The position numbers were made by a program, and so were the translations under genes. This document shows, one piece after another, positions 44,846 to 47,779 of a DNA stretch of 47,779 nucleotides. The notes below the pieces were generated by a model that saw nothing but the letters and a program-made list of their open reading frames with translations, searched no databases and was not told the DNA's origin. The stretch is from Candidatus Bipolaricaulota bacterium (GTDB lineage: Bacteria > Bipolaricaulota > Bipolaricaulia > Bipolaricaulales > Bipolaricaulaceae), in contig JAUQPF010000036.1 of NCBI GenBank assembly GCA_030550535.1, positions 1 to 47,779 on the forward strand, read 5' to 3'. Position 1 is the stretch's first letter. Each line of letters opens with the position of its first letter.

Positions 44846-45591
44846 GCGTGCTTCTCATCCTTGCGTTTCTCTTGGGTAGCGTGCCCGCAAAAGCGGACCT
44901 TCCGGAGTTACCCAGCCTCCAAGGGACCTGGGCCCTTTACCAGGTGATCGCGGAGTACTGGGAGGTGCCGCTTTTAGGGGAAAGGTTGCGCCGAGTCCTC
45001 CAAGTTGCCCGCCTCCGCATCGAACAGGACGGGGAAAAACTTGTCTTGTGGTCTGAGGAGGTCTGCTCCATGGTCTTCGACATGGGAACAGCGCTCGTGC
45101 AGATCTCGGTCCTGCCGGAGTTCGTGCGGAGCGTCCAGGTGGGCCCCATCCCGGCCCGGATCGAGCGAGAGGAAGGAGGGTTCGTCCTGGTTGTTCCATC
45201 CTACACCGTCCTGAATGGTGTTCGGCTTGAAGACCCCCTCGATCCTCTCCCCGCGCGGGCCGAGGATCCTCGTGTTTTTGACCCCGATGGGGATGGGAAA
45301 CCCGGGTTCACCGTGCGGGTGAGGGTTCTGGGCCTGCTCTCGGGGGAGGCCTACGTGGTTCAGAGGATCCGCCAGGAGTACCGCGGTCGGATCCTCAGCC
45401 CCGATCTCGTGCGGGGCGAAGTCCTCTGGCAGGATGAGCAGGTCACCTTGGGGGCCTCTTCCCCCTTCTTCCTGATCTCGGGGAAAGGGCGTCCTGCGCC
45501 TGACCACGCGTTTTTCGTGCTCCACCGCCTTCGGGGTGGGGAGTCCTGCGCGGAGATCCTCGAGCTTTTCCGAGAAAATAGGGAACCGTGA
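44842..45591 (+). CDS. Secreted protein of unknown function
   Basis: I do not recognise a family. The 249-aa product has a short signal peptide (LLILAFLLGSVPAKA, cleavage about residue 17). The mature part is beta-rich with few cysteines. A DPDGDGKPGF stretch near residue 150 looks like a calcium-binding loop. The GTG at 44842 follows AAAGGAGGTC at ideal spacing and overlaps the glycosyltransferase stop, so it is translated with it. Its stop overlaps the TudS-DUF1722 gene in turn. It may act at the envelope with the glycosyltransferase product, but this is inference from position. Confidence 0.7.
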   Translation: MSVLLILAFLLGSVPAKADLPELPSLQGTWALYQVIAEYWEVPLLGERLRRVLQVARLRIEQDGEKLVLWSEEVCSMVFDMGTALVQISVLPEFVRSVQVGPIPARIEREEGGFVLVVPSYTVLNGVRLEDPLDPLPARAEDPRVFDPDGDGKPGFTVRVRVLGLLSGEAYVVQRIRQEYRGRILSPDLVRGEVLWQDEQVTLGASSPFFLISGKGRPAPDHAFFVLHRLRGGESCAEILELFRENREP

Positions 45592-46550
45592 CGGCGTTTG
45601 CGCGGCCCAGGATCGTGGTGAGCCGGTGTTTAGGGTTCGCCCCGTGCCGCTACGACGGGAGCGTTATCCCCGATCCGGTGGTCTCCGCCTTGGGTTCGCA
45701 CGTGGAGTTCTTCCCCGTGTGCCCAGAGGTGGAGGCGGGCATGGGGGTTCCCCGGCCGCCCGTGCGGCTTGTGCGCGATCAGGGGCTCCGCCTCGTTCAG
45801 CCCGACACGGGGCGCGACTGGACCGCGGCCATGCAGGACTTCCTCGCGCGCTTCTTCGCGGCTCTCCCCGAGGTCGATGGTTTCATCCTCAAGAACCGCT
45901 CGCCGAGCTGTGCCTTGCGGGATGCCAAAATCTATGCCTCGGCGGAGAAGGGCGCGGCGGTAGGGCAGGGCCCGGGGTTCTTTGGCGGGGCCGTGCGCAC
46001 ACGCTTTCCCCTTCTTCCCGCCGAGGATGAAGGACGGCTCACCAACAAATCCCTGCGCGAGCACTTCTTCACCGCTGTCTTCGCCCTTGCCGCCCTTCGA
46101 GAGGTGGAGAAAGCCCGTGATCTTGGGGAGCTCGTGCGCTTTCACACGCGCCATAAATTCCTCCTTATGGCCCAAAGCCAAGCAAAGCTTCGGGAGCTCG
46201 GGCGCCTGGTAGCCAACGCCCCCCGCCTTGCGGAAGGGGAGGTGGTCGCGCGCTATGCCCAGGGTTTTCGGGAGGCCTTTCTTCGCGTCCCCCGCCGCCC
46301 CAACGTGGTGAACGTCTTGGAGCACGCTTTCGGCTACGTGAGCAAAGGCCTTTCGTCCGAGGAGCGCGCGCACTTCCGTTTCCTTTTGGGGGAGTACCGG
46401 GCGGGGCGCCTCCCTTTGAGCGTACCCCGGGAGCTCCTCCGTTCTTGGATCCTGCGGTTCGGCGTGGAGTACCTCGCGGACCAGGCGTTCTTCCAGCCCT
46501 TCCCGGCGGACCTCCTTCTTCCTTTGGACTCCGGGAAAGGTGAGGGATGA
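45588..46550 (+). CDS. DUF523 (TudS-like) and DUF1722 fusion protein
   Basis: The 320-aa protein joins two domains. Residues about 8-150 are DUF523, the family of the thiouracil desulfidase TudS, whose [4Fe-4S] cluster is held by three cysteines. All three are present here: Cys14 (SRCLG), Cys45 (VCPEVEAGMG) and Cys108 (RSPSCA); Cys20 is an extra one. Residues about 185-305 are DUF1722 (YbgA C-terminal), recognisable from VRFHTRHKFLLMAQSQAKLRELG and its length. In enterobacteria the same fused protein neighbours the photolyase gene; here it overlaps the UV endonuclease gene. Substrate is unproven. The GTG start overlaps the previous stop. Confidence 0.88.
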   Translation: MTAFARPRIVVSRCLGFAPCRYDGSVIPDPVVSALGSHVEFFPVCPEVEAGMGVPRPPVRLVRDQGLRLVQPDTGRDWTAAMQDFLARFFAALPEVDGFILKNRSPSCALRDAKIYASAEKGAAVGQGPGFFGGAVRTRFPLLPAEDEGRLTNKSLREHFFTAVFALAALREVEKARDLGELVRFHTRHKFLLMAQSQAKLRELGRLVANAPRLAEGEVVARYAQGFREAFLRVPRRPNVVNVLEHAFGYVSKGLSSEERAHFRFLLGEYRAGRLPLSVPRELLRSWILRFGVEYLADQAFFQPFPADLLLPLDSGKGEG

Positions 46551-47479
46551 GAATTGGTTACCCGTGCATAAACCTGAGCTTATCCTGTCGCCCTAGCCGG
46601 ACGTTTCGCCTCCAAAACCTCACCTGGGAGCGCCTTGAGGAAACGTTGGCCAGGAACCTCGACTGCCTGGAGGAGATCGTGCGGTGGAACGCTGCGCACG
46701 GCCTCCTTTTTCTGCGCATTACCTCGGATCTTGTGCCCCTGGCCTCGCACCCCAAAAACACCTTTCCCTGGGACGAGGCCTTCGCCGAGCGGTTCGCGGA
46801 GATCGGAGCCCTCATTCGCCGCTTTGGAATGCGAATCTCCATGCATCCCGGCCAATATACGCTCCTCAATTCACCGCGGCGCACGGTGGTGGAGGCAGCG
46901 CACGCCGATTTAGCCTACCATGCTCGTGTTCTTGAGCTTTTGGGCTTGGATCGCACGGCCAAGATCCAGATCCACGTGGGTGGGGTTTACGGGGACAAAA
47001 AGCGCGCCATGGACCGATTTCTTCGGGTCGTGGAGGGGCTTCCTCCAGCGATTCGCGAGCGGCTCGTCCTTGAAAACGACGAGCGGTTTTACACCCTGGC
47101 CGATGTCCTTTGGCTCCACCGCCGAACCGGTCTTCCCGTAGTCTTCGACGTCTTCCATCACGAGCTCAATTCTGACGGGAAGAGTGTGGCTGAGGCCCTG
47201 GCAGCCCAAGCGGAGACCTGGGCGCCCAAGGACGGCCTTCCCATCGTAGATTACTCCTCGCCCCTTCCGGGCGGCCGCCGCGGAAGCCACGCCCGCAAGC
47301 TCGACGAGGCCCACTTTCTCCGGTTTTTGGAGGAGAGCCGCCCCCACGATTTCGACCTCATGCTCGAGGTGAAGGACAAGGAGCGAAGCGCCCTGCGGGC
47401 CCTGGCGTTAGCGGGCGACGACCCCCGTCTTGTTGCCACGTTTCCTGCTCCTCGATCCCAACGGGAAACCGCTCGCTAG
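46547..47479 (+). CDS. uvsE: UV-damage endonuclease (UvsE/UVDE)
   Basis: This TIM-barrel, metal-dependent endonuclease nicks DNA next to cyclobutane dimers and 6-4 photoproducts, starting an alternative excision repair. The protein is 310 aa. The start MRIGYPCINLSL is typical. Further motifs are LRITSDLVPLASHP, ISMHPGQY (metal His), IQIHVGGVYGDKK, LENDERFYT (metal Glu) and FDVFHHELN. The ATG overlaps the TudS-DUF1722 stop. The overlap and shared operon suggest a functional link around UV or sulfur-base damage. Confidence 0.94.
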   Translation: MRIGYPCINLSLSCRPSRTFRLQNLTWERLEETLARNLDCLEEIVRWNAAHGLLFLRITSDLVPLASHPKNTFPWDEAFAERFAEIGALIRRFGMRISMHPGQYTLLNSPRRTVVEAAHADLAYHARVLELLGLDRTAKIQIHVGGVYGDKKRAMDRFLRVVEGLPPAIRERLVLENDERFYTLADVLWLHRRTGLPVVFDVFHHELNSDGKSVAEALAAQAETWAPKDGLPIVDYSSPLPGGRRGSHARKLDEAHFLRFLEESRPHDFDLMLEVKDKERSALRALALAGDDPRLVATFPAPRSQRETAR

Positions 47480-47502
47480 AGGGTGAGGCACAGCCCTGGG
47501 GA

Positions 47503-47647
47503 TCAAGGGTTTTGATCCAACGATAGGCTGAGCGCAAAAGTTACTTCTAAAGCCCATGGGCCATCCGGTTGGATCTCGCTGCGCAGTGTTAAGGAAAACC
47601 TTTCCCACTCCACCCGCGGCTCCCCGTGGAAGCGGGGTTCTTCCCCC
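47503..47647 (-). pseudogene. 3' end of a minus-strand gene, apparently cut by the insertion element
   Basis: The minus strand reads a coding-like C-terminus ending VTFALSLSLDQNP and a TGA at 47505-47503. The alternating pattern of VEWERFSLTLRSEIQPDG and WALEVTFALSLSL suggests beta strands, as in secreted or outer-membrane proteins. Reading backwards, the frame enters the presumed left end of an IS element at about 47648, so the 5' part should lie beyond the window on the far side of the element. A 7-bp GGATCAA/TTGATCC hairpin spans 47500-47518, over the stop codon. Confidence 0.45.
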
Positions 47648-47680
47648 GGGTAGTGTCTCGGGAAGTGTGTCCACAGGGTA

Positions 47681-47735
47681 GCATGGTAGCCTTCCCAGAA
47701 AAACGTGGAAACGAAAGGAGGGAAGGCCACCATGC
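47681..47735 (+). repeat. Inverted repeat hiding the transposase ribosome binding site and start
   Basis: GCATGGTAGCCTTCCC (47681-47696) pairs with GGGAAGGCCACCATGC (47720-47735) at 15 of 16 positions, the exception being one A-C. The right arm contains part of the ribosome binding site and the whole ATG. A transcript reading in from outside the element would fold and block translation. Such protection is known in other insertion sequences (for example IS10, IS50). Confidence 0.75.
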
Positions 47736-47779
47736 GGGACAAAACCCGCGAAGAGATCCTAAGAGAAGTGGGAGAGCAG
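47732..47779 (+). CDS. Transposase N-terminus, IS256-like (partial)
   Basis: The frame begins at the ATG at 47732 after AAAGGAGGGAAGG (47714-47726) and encodes MRDKTREEILREVGEQ before the window ends. A charged helix of the KTREEIL type is common at the start of IS256-family transposases, but 16 residues are not enough for certainty. The catalytic DDE residues lie outside the window. Translation is probably limited by the inverted repeat around its start. Confidence 0.5.
   Translation, partial: MRDKTREEILREVGEQ

Larger units (their letters stand above)
47648..47779 (+). mobile_element. Left end of an IS256-like insertion sequence (continues past window)
   Basis: The sequence GGGTAGTGTCTCGGGAAGTG (47648-47667), followed by TGTCCACA, has the layout of IS256-family terminal repeats, which often read GGGTAGTGTC, 2-4 variable bases, then an AAGT(T/G)GTGT block. 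An open frame with a very strong ribosome binding site starts about 80 bp inside. The right end and target duplication are outside the window, so family assignment rests on the terminus and 16 residues only. Confidence 0.55.

Noticed and set aside
1-47779. CRISPR arrays, prophage or toxin-antitoxin and defence cassettes
   Set aside because: No regularly spaced direct repeats, phage structural genes or defence families were seen. The only mobile DNA sign is the IS-like end at the right edge.

Overview
The window is a gene-dense, visibly GC-rich stretch of a bacterial chromosome. It looks anaerobic and probably thermophilic. It carries rubrerythrin, a superoxide reductase and a rubredoxin/NADH:rubredoxin oxidoreductase pair instead of catalase or superoxide dismutase, together with pyruvate phosphate dikinase, an atypical phosphofructokinase and a GH57 glucanase. 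A beta-barrel-like secreted protein with a terminal aromatic residue and two lipoboxes point to a diderm envelope. Gene content and style would fit Candidatus Bipolaricaulota (Acetothermia/OP1) or another deep-branching thermophile lineage. That placement is a guess from gene content, not a phylogenetic result.

Layout. (1) 1-15751, plus strand: tRNA-Thr followed by an almost gapless run of genes: pdxS, pdxT, gap, comF, an MBL hydrolase, dnaG, rpoD/sigA, miaA, nnr, tatD, a GH57 enzyme, fba, pfk, ctpA and an M20 amidohydrolase. Many start codons overlap the previous stop (ATGA/GTGA). (2) 15733-18197, minus strand: dinB, a barrel-like protein and yidD. (3) 18240-34782, plus strand: spoVS-argS-ftsY-ppdK, two oligopeptide-type ABC permeases, glmU-prs-rplY-pth, clpC-radA-punA, and an AEC transporter. 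(4) 34800-39318, minus strand: a lipoprotein gene broken by an in-frame TAG, a subtilisin-like lipoprotein protease, a PlsC-type acyltransferase and an M3 oligopeptidase. (5) 39374-43705, plus strand: a complete anaerobic oxidative-stress module: rubredoxin, NROR, a structured intergenic region, a PerR-type regulator, rubrerythrin, peroxiredoxin, ferritin and superoxide reductase, closed by a clear intrinsic terminator. (6) 43718-47479, plus strand: a glycosyltransferase, a secreted unknown, a TudS (DUF523)-DUF1722 fusion and the UV-damage endonuclease uvsE. (7) 47503-47779: the end of a minus-strand gene apparently cut by the left end of an IS256-like element whose transposase start lies at the window edge.

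How the genes work together. fba, pfk, gap and ppdK serve central carbon flux. pdxST shares glyceraldehyde 3-phosphate with gap. spoVS, argS, ftsY, rplY, pth and miaA serve gene expression and translation. In the stress module, NADH electrons would pass through NROR and rubredoxin to the superoxide and peroxide reductases, with PerR controlling at least its own operon.

The most noteworthy signals are: a recurring -35/-10 promoter placed 6-7 nt before start codons, implying leaderless mRNAs (nnr, dinB, glmU, the M3 peptidase and probably plsC); the amber-interrupted lipoprotein; a hairpin that would hide the transposase ribosome binding site and start codon; a PFK with Asp/Gln at the ATP/PPi-determining positions; a TudS-DUF1722 fusion beside uvsE; and mutually exclusive stems in the leader region upstream of perR. 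I saw no CRISPR array, prophage or obvious defence system.
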